From assembly GCF_031581265.1 (NCBI RefSeq), contig NZ_JAVLBQ010000024.1, positions 1 to 45,491 of the forward strand: DNA of 45,491 nucleotides, given 5' to 3'. Both the position numbers and the translations under genes were made by a program. This stretch comes from Gracilimonas sp031581265. Its GTDB lineage: Bacteria; Bacteroidota; Rhodothermia; Balneolales; Balneolaceae. The notes under the pieces are model-generated. The model was not told the DNA's origin. It did not search any database and was given only the letters and a program-made list of their open reading frames with translations. Of the stretch, positions 33,628 through 41,147 are shown in pieces. Numbering within the stretch: the stretch's first letter is position 1; each line of letters begins with the position of its first letter.

Positions 33628-34818
33628 GTGAATTGCAACAAACTCACACACCGGAAGATAAAAACCGGCTTTTTCCTTTTATTTTTAGTGATCCTTGTAT
33701 TCCCTTTTACTTTAGAAGCACAAGCTCCTTTATCAGGCAACGGAATGTCCACAGACACTGTAGATGTCGCCTTTCTGCCTGCTTTGGCTTATAACTCAGA
33801 TATGGGGCTCATAGGTGGTGGGCTCGTAAGTCGATATCACTATAAAAATGGGATACGTCCTTTCTATTCATATCTGAATCTGAATGCGGTTGCTTCTACC
33901 AAAGGCGTAATATCTTCTTCGATTTTCTATGATAAACCAAAAGTTTTTGATTCAACCCGACGTTTAACAACTGAAATTTATCTATCCCGGTTTCTGCAAA
34001 ACCAATATTATGGTATTGGTAATTACACAATTTTGCCAGATGCTCCCGAAGACAATTCTGATTATTACTTGTACCAATCTTTTTTGGCAGGATTTGAGGT
34101 TATACTGCGAAGCCCGATCTTCAACAAATCATCCCAATCAAAGCTCGATGTATACACTTCGGTAAACTTTGATTATCGAACACTATTTGGGAACAATGAT
34201 AGTAGACTTATAGGAATTCAGGCACCTCTTGGAATAGATCATTTCAGAACCGCGTCTTTGGGAGGTGGAATAGTGTGGGAAAACCGGAACAGTGAATTTA
34301 ATCCAACTCGGGGTAATTATGCCAAGGCAGGAATTGAGGTTGGTCAGAAAGCCTTTGGTAGTAATTCTAATTTTGTAAGGGCTGAGACTGAGATCCGAAC
34401 CTACCAGTCATTTCATTTATTGAGGAATATTACCTTTGCCAACCGACTTTCGTTTGTACATACATCAGGAAATTTGCCCTATTGGAAACTTGCTGAGATT
34501 GGGGGTGAGAAAACAATGCGTGGTTATCCCGAAAACCGTTTTTTAGATAATAATGCAATTCTATTGAATTCAGAATTACGTACATGGCTTTGGGAATTTC
34601 CGGCATACAGTGTAAAACTTGGGGGGACTTTATTTTTTGATGTCGGCAGAACATTCTCAAACAATGCTACACTCGATAATGTTTTCAATGATCTGAAATT
34701 CACCTACGGATTTGGCGGGAACAGTTCTTTCTTTAACGAAAACTTTATATTCAGAGGAGATGTAGGTTTTTCTGAGGAAGGGTATGGAATTTACTTTACT
34801 GCGGGATATCTTTTTTGA
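33628..34818 (+). CDS. Omp85/surface-antigen-type outer-membrane barrel protein
   Basis: This 396-residue protein has a signal peptide (about 1-32, ending L-E-A-Q-A). The barrel shows W-E-N-R-N-S-E-F-N-P-T-R-G near residue 223 and the Omp85-type G-G-E-K-T-M-R-G-Y-P-E-N-R-F near 290, followed by N-S-E-L-R and F-F-D-V-G-R. No POTRA repeats fit before the barrel, so this is a POTRA-less form like those often called BamA/TamA family surface antigens. The start is a GTG at 33628, as there is no nearby ATG in frame; this start is uncertain. It lies 78 bp after the mrp operon. Function unknown. Confidence 0.82.
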   Translation: MNCNKLTHRKIKTGFFLLFLVILVFPFTLEAQAPLSGNGMSTDTVDVAFLPALAYNSDMGLIGGGLVSRYHYKNGIRPFYSYLNLNAVASTKGVISSSIFYDKPKVFDSTRRLTTEIYLSRFLQNQYYGIGNYTILPDAPEDNSDYYLYQSFLAGFEVILRSPIFNKSSQSKLDVYTSVNFDYRTLFGNNDSRLIGIQAPLGIDHFRTASLGGGIVWENRNSEFNPTRGNYAKAGIEVGQKAFGSNSNFVRAETEIRTYQSFHLLRNITFANRLSFVHTSGNLPYWKLAEIGGEKTMRGYPENRFLDNNAILLNSELRTWLWEFPAYSVKLGGTLFFDVGRTFSNNATLDNVFNDLKFTYGFGGNSSFFNENFIFRGDVGFSEEGYGIYFTAGYLF

Positions 34819-34842
34819 TTAACTGGCCTGACAATTAAACAC

Positions 34843-34880
34843 TAAAAAAGCCTTTCCGAATTAACTTCGAAAAGGCTTAT
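34843..34880. terminator. bidirectional terminator between barrel gene and nuoK
   Basis: AAGCCTTTccGAA and TTCGaAAAGGCTT form a long stem around a 5-nt loop, with an A tract on one side and a short T run on the other. Convergent genes end on both sides. The minus-strand version (for nuoJ-nuoK) has the better T run. Confidence 0.78.
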
Positions 34881-34908
34881 AAATACTCGTTATCTACTGA
34901 TTTCTTAT

Positions 34909-35211
34909 TTACCAGCGGAGTAAATTGATCTTGCTAACATCTACCGTAAGATTATTTCGAAAGATTGCAATGATAATGGCCAATCCCACTACGGCTTCTG
35001 CGGCTGCAACAGCCAATGCAAAAAATACCAACATCTGTCCGTCAATATTGCCATGGTGACTTGCAAATGAAATCAGTGACAAGTTCACTGCATTCAGCAT
35101 CAGCTCAACACACATAAACACCACAATCGCATTTCTACGAATTAAAACTCCCACAATTCCAATGGTGAACAAAATAGCACTAAGGCCTAAAAACCAATCA
35201 ATTCCTACCAT
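34909..35211 (-). CDS. nuoK: NADH-quinone oxidoreductase subunit K
   Basis: This 100-residue, three-helix complex I subunit carries the conserved E-L-M-L-N-A-V-N-L (Glu near 36) and A-A-A-E-A-V-V-G-L-A (Glu near 71), both in the proton path. It lies 2 bp after nuoJ and ends before a strong terminator. The nuoLMN genes are about 12 kb away on the same strand, separated by the divergently oriented mrp operon. Confidence 0.96.
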   Translation of the reverse strand: MVGIDWFLGLSAILFTIGIVGVLIRRNAIVVFMCVELMLNAVNLSLISFASHHGNIDGQMLVFFALAVAAAEAVVGLAIIIAIFRNNLTVDVSKINLLRW

Positions 35212-35213
35212 AA

Positions 35214-35732
35214 TTAAATCTCTTCCGTTCTTTTAATTTTATGTTGAGCAATCATTAAGGCACCAACTACCGCAGCTGTAAGTAAAACGGCAGTAAGTTC
35301 AAATGGAAGCAAGTATTTGGTATATAATACATCACCCACTGCTTCTACGGTACCAACTGTGGCCATGCTTTCTGAAATTGCGGGGAGCATATCGGTAACC
35401 CCGGCAAGGCTGTAAAATATCTGCCCCATTACTCCGATAGCCAGGAAAAATGCTAAAAAGTACTTCACCCTGAATTTATCGAAAAGGTTTTCTTCATCCT
35501 GTACATTCAATAACATAATCACAAAAAGGAAGAGCACCATAATAGCACCGGCATACACCAGTATTTGAATAATAGCTAAAAACTGGGCGTTCAATAGGAG
35601 AAAAATTCCCGCCAGCGATACCATATTCACTACAAGGAATAATGCACTGTTTACCACATTTTTGTTGATAACCATAGCCAAAGCCGAACCAACGGCCAAG
35701 ACAGCTAACATGATGAAAAAATATACGATCAT
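35214..35732 (-). CDS. nuoJ: NADH-quinone oxidoreductase subunit J
   Basis: This 172-residue complex I subunit has five helices, with the signature Q-I-L-V-Y-A-G-A-I-M-V-L-F-L-F-V-I-M-L near residues 55-73, typical of NuoJ. The start is the ATG at 35732. A full TTG-N20-TACCTTTG promoter lies just upstream, so nuoJ-nuoK is an independent two-gene operon. The usual partner nuoI is not upstream; uppP is there instead. Confidence 0.95.
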   Translation of the reverse strand: MIVYFFIMLAVLAVGSALAMVINKNVVNSALFLVVNMVSLAGIFLLLNAQFLAIIQILVYAGAIMVLFLFVIMLLNVQDEENLFDKFRVKYFLAFFLAIGVMGQIFYSLAGVTDMLPAISESMATVGTVEAVGDVLYTKYLLPFELTAVLLTAAVVGALMIAQHKIKRTEEI

Positions 35733-35754
35733 AATTCTTTTATTTTATGAGCGA

Positions 35755-35785
35755 CAAAGGTACCCATATTTGTCTCCGCCTTCAA
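35755..35785 (-). promoter_or_regulatory. promoter of nuoJ-nuoK
   Basis: The minus strand has TTG (35783-35785), a 20-bp spacer and TACCTTTG (35755-35762), a full match to the TTG/TAnnTTTG consensus. The predicted start is near 35748, about 15 nt before the nuoJ ATG. Confidence 0.7.
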
Positions 35786-35823
35786 GAAGTTCAGGTGCTA
35801 TTTTTCGAATTTTTCACTTAAAG

Positions 35824-36633
35824 TTACACGGATAGATAATAAATAAGTCCAACTCCACCTATGGCCCAACAATAATAAGAAAAGTAGTGAAACCCTTTTC
35901 TTTTTAAGATGATGATCAAATACGTCAGCGCATAGTAGCCTGATATAAAAGCGGCTAAAAATCCAGTCACTAAATTGATGAGTGCAGCATCTGATAGCCC
36001 CACTTCAATCAAATCGGAAACTTCTAGCAACATGGCACCTGCAATTACAGGGATCAGCATAAGAAAGGAAAAATTTGCGGCCTCTTCTCTCTTCACTCCA
36101 AGCCATAGTGCTGCGGAAATAGTTGAACCAGAGCGGCTAATTCCCGGAATCATGGCAAATGATTGAGCTATTCCAATCAGGAAACTTCGGGCGGTGTTGA
36201 CCTCTTTATCTACCTCCCCAACAAAACGGGTTGAAAACAAAATGAGCCCGGTTACAATAAGCATTACTGAGACCAAGAGTGGAGACGAAAAAATAGCCTC
36301 AATTTGATCTTCAAGGGTAAATCCTATGGCCATAGCCGGTATCATACTAATCAGGATAAACCCGATAAGTTTTACTTTTGGATCTTCTTTCTTTTGCGCC
36401 GGTGATCTTATAAATCCTACTCCCGATACAATGATATCCCAAATAATCTTACGATAATAAATAAGGATGCTGCATAAAGTCCCGAAGTGAACGACGATCT
36501 CAAATGTTATACCGGTTTCAACTTCAACCCCTAAAATCTGTTTTCCCAACACCAAATGTCCGGAACTGCTTATTGGTAAAAATTCGGTTAACCCCTGAAT
36601 AATCCCCAATAAAAAAGATTGTAAAACGTCCAT
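35824..36633 (-). CDS. uppP: undecaprenyl-diphosphatase
   Basis: This 269-residue membrane enzyme removes a phosphate from undecaprenyl diphosphate so the lipid carrier can be reused for peptidoglycan synthesis. Conserved motifs are Q-G-L-T-E-F-L-P-I-S-S-S-G-H-L near the N-terminus (acid residues and the Ser cluster) and M-I-P-G-I-S-R-S-G-S-T in the second half. The ATG at 36633 (MDVLQSF) is preferred to a TTG two codons upstream. It lies upstream of nuoJ on the same strand but nuoJ has its own promoter. It is divergent from moxR with an 82-bp gap. Confidence 0.96.
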   Translation of the reverse strand: MDVLQSFLLGIIQGLTEFLPISSSGHLVLGKQILGVEVETGITFEIVVHFGTLCSILIYYRKIIWDIIVSGVGFIRSPAQKKEDPKVKLIGFILISMIPAMAIGFTLEDQIEAIFSSPLLVSVMLIVTGLILFSTRFVGEVDKEVNTARSFLIGIAQSFAMIPGISRSGSTISAALWLGVKREEAANFSFLMLIPVIAGAMLLEVSDLIEVGLSDAALINLVTGFLAAFISGYYALTYLIIILKRKGFHYFSYYCWAIGGVGLIYYLSV

Positions 36634-36651
36634 GTTCAATTATTATATTTG
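36619..36651 (+). promoter_or_regulatory. candidate promoter of moxR
   Basis: TTG (36619-36621), a 22-bp spacer and TATATTTG (36644-36651) match the Bacteroidota promoter pattern with a slightly long spacer. It overlaps the 5' end of the divergent uppP gene. Confidence 0.45.
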
Positions 36652-36715
36652 ATATCTTTTTTAAGGCGAAAAAATAGTCATATCATAAGCTAATACTAAA
36701 AAGAATTTAAGAAAT

Positions 36716-37717
36716 ATGAGTGAATACGCAGTGGACATGGAAGCACTAACTGAAAAAATTCAACAGAAAAGTGCTTTTATAGACGACATCCGAAATGAAT
36801 TGGATAAAGTAATAGTTGGTCAGCGGTATATGATTGACCGACTTTTAGTTGGATTATTAACTAACGGGCACGTTTTACTTGAAGGAGTACCCGGGTTAGC
36901 CAAAACATTAACAATTTCAAGTTTAGCAACTGTGCTGGATACTGCCTTTCAGCGTATTCAGTTTACCCCCGATTTACTTCCTGCCGATCTTATTGGGACG
37001 CTCATATACAATCAAAAAGAAGCCGAATTTTTGGTTAAAAAGGGTCCCATCTTCGCGAATATTATTTTAGCTGATGAGATCAACCGATCGCCAGCTAAAG
37101 TGCAGAGTGCTTTACTTGAAGCCATGCAGGAAAAACAGGTTACTATTGGTGAAACTACTTTCAAACTGGATGAACCATTTCTGGTACTTGCTACTCAAAA
37201 TCCTGTGGAGCAAGAGGGAACCTATCCGCTACCGGAAGCACAGGTAGATCGTTTTATGTTGAAATTAAAGATCGACTATCCTACCGAGAAAGAAGAAATG
37301 CAGATTATGCGAGCGCAGGCAAGAACCGGGGAAAAGAAACAACTCGACAAAGTGGTAAGTCCTGAAAAAATTCTTGAGGCCCGGCAAACTATCAACGAAA
37401 TTTACATGGATGAAAAGGTAGAACAGTATATCGTTGATCTGGTATTTGCCACACGAAAGCCCAAAAATTATAACCTTGATGATCTGGAAGACCTCATCAG
37501 TTTTGGTGCTTCTCCCCGTGCTACCATCAACTTAAACCTTGCCTCAAAGGCAAATGCTTTTATGGAGCACCGAGCATACGTAACCCCTGAAGATGTCAGG
37601 ACAATTGCGATGGATGTTTTACGTCACCGCATAATTCCAACTTTTGAGGCTGAAGCCGAGGATATAAGTCCGGAAGATATCGTAACTAAGATTATGAATA
37701 CGGTTCAGGTTCCCTAA
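36716..37717 (+). CDS. moxR: MoxR family AAA ATPase
   Basis: This 333-residue MoxR-type ATPase has a Walker A variant G-V-P-G-L-A-K-T near residue 57 and Walker B with sensor region A-D-E-I-N-R-S-P-A-K-V-Q-S-A-L-L-E-A-M. A-T-Q-N-P-V-E-Q-E-G-T-Y-P-L-P-E-A-Q-V-D-R-F follows. Such proteins act as chaperones that mature partner enzymes, often encoded next to DUF58 and VWA genes. Here no partner gene follows; a terminator and convergent rpsA come next. The start is the ATG at 36716. Confidence 0.94.
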   Translation: MSEYAVDMEALTEKIQQKSAFIDDIRNELDKVIVGQRYMIDRLLVGLLTNGHVLLEGVPGLAKTLTISSLATVLDTAFQRIQFTPDLLPADLIGTLIYNQKEAEFLVKKGPIFANIILADEINRSPAKVQSALLEAMQEKQVTIGETTFKLDEPFLVLATQNPVEQEGTYPLPEAQVDRFMLKLKIDYPTEKEEMQIMRAQARTGEKKQLDKVVSPEKILEARQTINEIYMDEKVEQYIVDLVFATRKPKNYNLDDLEDLISFGASPRATINLNLASKANAFMEHRAYVTPEDVRTIAMDVLRHRIIPTFEAEAEDISPEDIVTKIMNTVQVP

Positions 37718-37825
37718 AGGAGATGAAAGGTTTTAGGTGCAAGGTGTAAGTGTTTCTTTACCTGCCAAATTGCCTTTCTATTTTTTGAAATTCACCAATA
37801 AGCATCCTTAAAAATCATATCCCAT

Positions 37826-37866
37826 TAAAAAAGCCCCGCTCAAGCTAATGAACGGGGCTTTTTAAT
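37826..37866. terminator. bidirectional terminator between moxR and rpsA
   Basis: AAAAAGCCCCG and CGGGGCTTTTT form an 11-bp stem around a 13-nt loop, with A and T tracts on the two sides. It can stop transcription of both moxR (plus) and rpsA (minus). Confidence 0.85.
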
Positions 37867-37887
37867 AACCTTTAGCTAATTCGGGAA

Positions 37888-40029
37888 TTACTCTTCTTCA
37901 TCAGAAGCGTCTTCGTCTTCCTCTTTTTTAGCTTCAGTTTCTTTCTCAGCTTTAGCTTCTTTTTCTTCTTCTGCCTTTTTCTTTGCTTTGGCAGCATCCG
38001 CTTTTTCCTGAGCTTCTACTTTTTCTTTTTCTTCCATGTCTTTCTTCAGTGCTGCAAGGCCAGACATTTCTCCAAGTGTTGGAGCTCCGGTTTCAGTATT
38101 GGCACTTTCAACTTTTTTCTTGGCTTCTTTGGCCTTTGTTTTATCTGAATCAAGCTGACTTAGTTCGATGTTCTTGCTGTTTTCATCAAAGTTAAGAACA
38201 AAAGCATCTTCAACCTTATCTCCTTCTTTATGCTCAGCTTCAGTAGCTTTATTATAGCTTAAGAATGCTTCAGCACCTAATGGAAGTTTAACAAATACGC
38301 CTTTATCGGTTGTTTTAACAACTTCCCCTTCAACTTTACTTCCGGGAGCGTACTCTTCAGCATATTTTTTCCAAGGGTTTTCTTCCACTTGCTTGTGGCC
38401 AAGTGTGATTCGTCGGTTATCAAAATCGACACCGAGAATTACTACTTCGATTTCCTGATCTTTTTCAACCACTTCATTTGGGTGATCTACTTTCTCAGTC
38501 CAGCTTAGGTCAGAAACGTGAATCAAGCCGTCAATACCGGGCTCAAGTTCAACGAATACTCCAAAGTTGGTAAGGTTTCGAACCACACCGGTGTGCTTGG
38601 AACCAACAGGGAATCGATCAAGGATATCTGCCCAAGGATCTTCCTCAAGTTGCTTAACACCAAGAGAAATTTTCTTCTCTTCTTCATTGATATTCAAGAC
38701 AATACATTCGATGATGTCATCTTTTTCTACCAACTGAGATGGATGCTTAATATGCTGTGTCCAAGACATTTCAGAAATATGAATCAATCCTTCAACGCCT
38801 TTCTCAAGTTCAATAAACGCACCGTAATCAGCTATGGAAACAACGCGACCCTGAACTTTATTACCTTCAGGATACTTCTCGTTGATTTTCTCCCATGGAT
38901 GTGGTTGTAATTGTTTCAATCCAAGAGAAACACGCTTGCTCTTCTCGTCAAAGTCGATAACAGCTACGTTCATGCGCTGATCGAGCGATACGATTTCATT
39001 TGGATCATCTACACGACCCCAAGATAGGTCTGTAATGTGCAACAGGCCGTCAACACCACCAAGATCGATGAATACACCGAAGTCAGTAATATTTTTAACA
39101 GCTCCTTCAAGAACCTGTCCGGCTTCAATAGTTTCGAGAATCTCTTCGCGCTGTTCTTCAAGATCAGATTCGATTAGAGCACGGTGAGAAACAACTACGT
39201 TTTCAGCAGCCATGTTGAGTTTAACAACCTGGAATTCCATGGTCTTGCCAACATAAGCGTCAAAGTCTCTGACCGGACGTACATCAATTTGTGAACCGGG
39301 AAGGAAAGCATCGATGCCCATGACATCAACAACCATACCGCCTTTAATACGACGTTTAATATATCCTTCAAGAATCTCACCATCTTCATGAGAGGATTCA
39401 ATTTTCTCCCATGCCTGCAGAATATCTGCCTTACGGCGAGAAAGGATCAGTTGTCCTTCTTTATCTTCTACTCTATCCAGGAATACTTCAATTTCATCGC
39501 CCGGCTCCATTTCTTCCAGGGCTTCATTAGTAAATTCATTAACCTGGATAATACCTTCAGATTTGAATCCAATATCTACAACAACATATTTCTCATCAAC
39601 TGAGACTACACGTCCTTGTACAATTTCTTTTTCTTCAATTTCGTTGAGGGTATCTTCATACATCCCCACCATCTCATTATACTCATCATCAGAATATTCA
39701 TCAGATGGTCTTTGCAGATCTTCGAGCTTGTACACATCTCCTTCAACATCACCGGAGTATACATGAGTAAGAGCTTCTTCTCTCTTTTCTTCAGCCTCTT
39801 CTTCTTGAGTTGATTCAGCAGTTTCTTCTTCACTTGTTTCAGTAACTTCTTCTTCAGCAGTTACTTCATCTTCATTCTCTTCAACCGCTTCGGCATCCGT
39901 AGTTTCTTCAACTTCAGCTGCTTCTTCCTGCTCTTCAGAGTTCGTTTTTTCTACTTTTTCTGCAGTTTCTTCAACTTGCTCTTCGGCTGTTTCTTGTTCT
40001 TGATTTTCTTGTTTTACTTCTTCTGTCAT
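37888..40029 (-). CDS. rpsA: 30S ribosomal protein S1
   Basis: This 713-residue S1 contains six S1/OB RNA-binding domains starting near residues 131, 213, 303, 386, 473 and 560. Domains 3-5 show the repeated G-x-F-x-x-L...G-L-x-H-I-x-D/E-x-S-W pattern. Unusual extensions lie on both sides: an N-terminal region of about 100 residues made mostly of Glu, Thr and Val, and a C-terminal Lys/Glu-rich tail of about 70. S1 recruits mRNA to the ribosome and is especially relevant where Shine-Dalgarno sequences are weak. It lies 59 bp after cmk on the same strand, the common cmk-rpsA pairing. Confidence 0.96.
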   Translation of the reverse strand: MTEEVKQENQEQETAEEQVEETAEKVEKTNSEEQEEAAEVEETTDAEAVEENEDEVTAEEEVTETSEEETAESTQEEEAEEKREEALTHVYSGDVEGDVYKLEDLQRPSDEYSDDEYNEMVGMYEDTLNEIEEKEIVQGRVVSVDEKYVVVDIGFKSEGIIQVNEFTNEALEEMEPGDEIEVFLDRVEDKEGQLILSRRKADILQAWEKIESSHEDGEILEGYIKRRIKGGMVVDVMGIDAFLPGSQIDVRPVRDFDAYVGKTMEFQVVKLNMAAENVVVSHRALIESDLEEQREEILETIEAGQVLEGAVKNITDFGVFIDLGGVDGLLHITDLSWGRVDDPNEIVSLDQRMNVAVIDFDEKSKRVSLGLKQLQPHPWEKINEKYPEGNKVQGRVVSIADYGAFIELEKGVEGLIHISEMSWTQHIKHPSQLVEKDDIIECIVLNINEEEKKISLGVKQLEEDPWADILDRFPVGSKHTGVVRNLTNFGVFVELEPGIDGLIHVSDLSWTEKVDHPNEVVEKDQEIEVVILGVDFDNRRITLGHKQVEENPWKKYAEEYAPGSKVEGEVVKTTDKGVFVKLPLGAEAFLSYNKATEAEHKEGDKVEDAFVLNFDENSKNIELSQLDSDKTKAKEAKKKVESANTETGAPTLGEMSGLAALKKDMEEKEKVEAQEKADAAKAKKKAEEEKEAKAEKETEAKKEEDEDASDEEE

Positions 40030-40053
40030 TATGTATTGGTTATGGGTTTACCT

Positions 40054-40074
40054 CACAATTGACTTTCAACTGTG
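40054..40074 (-). promoter_or_regulatory. hairpin upstream of rpsA
   Basis: On the minus strand CACAGTTGA pairs with TCAATTGTG (9 bp with one G-U) around the loop AAG. It is 24 nt before the rpsA ATG in the cmk-rpsA gap. It may be a translational control structure; that is inference. Confidence 0.35.
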
Positions 40075-40088
40075 GGATAAGTTAAAAT

Positions 40089-40757
40089 TTAAGTTTTGTT
40101 CTGTGATGATATTAGTTCTTCGATTTTGTTGCTTATAAAAGCGACTTGTTCTTCAAACATCATAGTTGAAGTATCCACTTCTATAGCATCATCGGCTTTT
40201 TTAAGAGGATCGGAGCTTCGGTTGGAATCTCTGTCATCTCTTTCAGTAATATTTTGTTTCACTTCATCAAGCGTCACATTCATATCACTTTCCTTGACTT
40301 CCCTGTATCTTCGTTCAGCCCGGGTTTCCAAATCTGCGATCATAAAAAATTTAAGATCTGCATCCGGAAATACGGCGGTTCCCAAATCTCTGCCGTCAGC
40401 TATATATACATCATGTTTGACAGCTTCTCGCATGAGTTCATTAATAAATGTCCTCACCCGTGGATTTGAGGCAACCTCACTTACATTCTCAGAAACCTCC
40501 ATACTTCGTATCTCATCACTTACATCGCGACCATCTATGAACGCATGGAATTTTTTTTCTTTGAAATAAAAGGAAATCTCAGTTTCTTCAAGCTGATCAA
40601 AGAACGTTGGATAATCTTTTTGAGAGTTCAAATATATTAGCGTAGCCACACGATACAATGCTCCCGAGTCAAGAAATTGAATCTGAAGTTGCGCCGCTAC
40701 GGCTTTTGCTGTTGAACTTTTACCGGATCCTGCCGGCCCATCAATTACCACTATCAT
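40089..40757 (-). CDS. cmk: cytidylate kinase
   Basis: This 222-residue kinase converts CMP/dCMP to the diphosphates using ATP. The P-loop G-P-A-G-S-G-K-S-S is at residues 7-15. S-G-A-L-Y-R follows near 32, and D-G-R-D-L-G-T-A-V-F-P-D-A near 121-133. R-D-D-R-D-S-N-R appears late, all characteristic of Cmk. The start is the ATG at 40757. It is upstream of rpsA on the same strand and divergent from rpsT with a 128-bp gap. Confidence 0.97.
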   Translation of the reverse strand: MIVVIDGPAGSGKSSTAKAVAAQLQIQFLDSGALYRVATLIYLNSQKDYPTFFDQLEETEISFYFKEKKFHAFIDGRDVSDEIRSMEVSENVSEVASNPRVRTFINELMREAVKHDVYIADGRDLGTAVFPDADLKFFMIADLETRAERRYREVKESDMNVTLDEVKQNITERDDRDSNRSSDPLKKADDAIEVDTSTMMFEEQVAFISNKIEELISSQNKT

Positions 40758-40804
40758 ACAGATCAGCTAAATTAAACTTATATTGTTAATTATTCAATCA
40801 TTTC

Positions 40805-40835
40805 TTGTTTAATATTTCCATAACTCTTAATTTTG
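40805..40835 (+). promoter_or_regulatory. promoter of rpsT-gpmI
   Basis: TTG (40805-40807), a 20-bp spacer and TAATTTTG (40828-40835) fully match the TTG/TAnnTTTG consensus. The predicted start is near 40841, beside a perfect 16-bp palindrome (40840-40855). The rpsT ATG is 50 bp downstream. Confidence 0.7.
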
Positions 40836-40885
40836 GAATCTCGAAAATTTTCGAGGAATAATTAATTCTAAAAGCATATTTCGAA

Positions 40886-41137
40886 ATGCCAATAACCAAA
40901 CAAGCAAAGAAAAGAGTTCGCCAGGCTGAAGAGCGCAGAAAACATAATCGCAGCCGTCGTTCTAAAATGAGATCACTGATTAAAAAAGTGTACGAAATCT
41001 CTGATAAAGAAGAAGCAGAAAAAGCACTGAAAGAAGCAGTTTCTTACCTCGACAGAATGAGTGTGAAAGGGATTATTCACGAAAATAACGCAGCCCGTAA
41101 AAAAGCTCAGCTTACCAAGTACGTAAATAACTTATAA
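40886..41137 (+). CDS. rpsT: 30S ribosomal protein S20
   Basis: This 83-residue, strongly basic protein binds 16S rRNA. It has the family pattern K-Q-A-K-K-R-V-R-Q-A-E-E-R-R-K-H-N-R at the start and G-I-I-H-E-N-N-A-A-R-K-K-A-Q-L near the end. It stands alone among ribosomal genes here and is followed after 10 bp by gpmI, so both may share the promoter at 40805-40835. Confidence 0.96.
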   Translation: MPITKQAKKRVRQAEERRKHNRSRRSKMRSLIKKVYEISDKEEAEKALKEAVSYLDRMSVKGIIHENNAARKKAQLTKYVNNL

Positions 41138-41147
41138 AATAAATTGG

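Noticed and set aside
40096..40569. 157-codon frame opposite cmk
   Set aside because: Antisense to a well-supported cytidylate kinase, Ser/Leu-rich as expected of a shadow frame, no domain.
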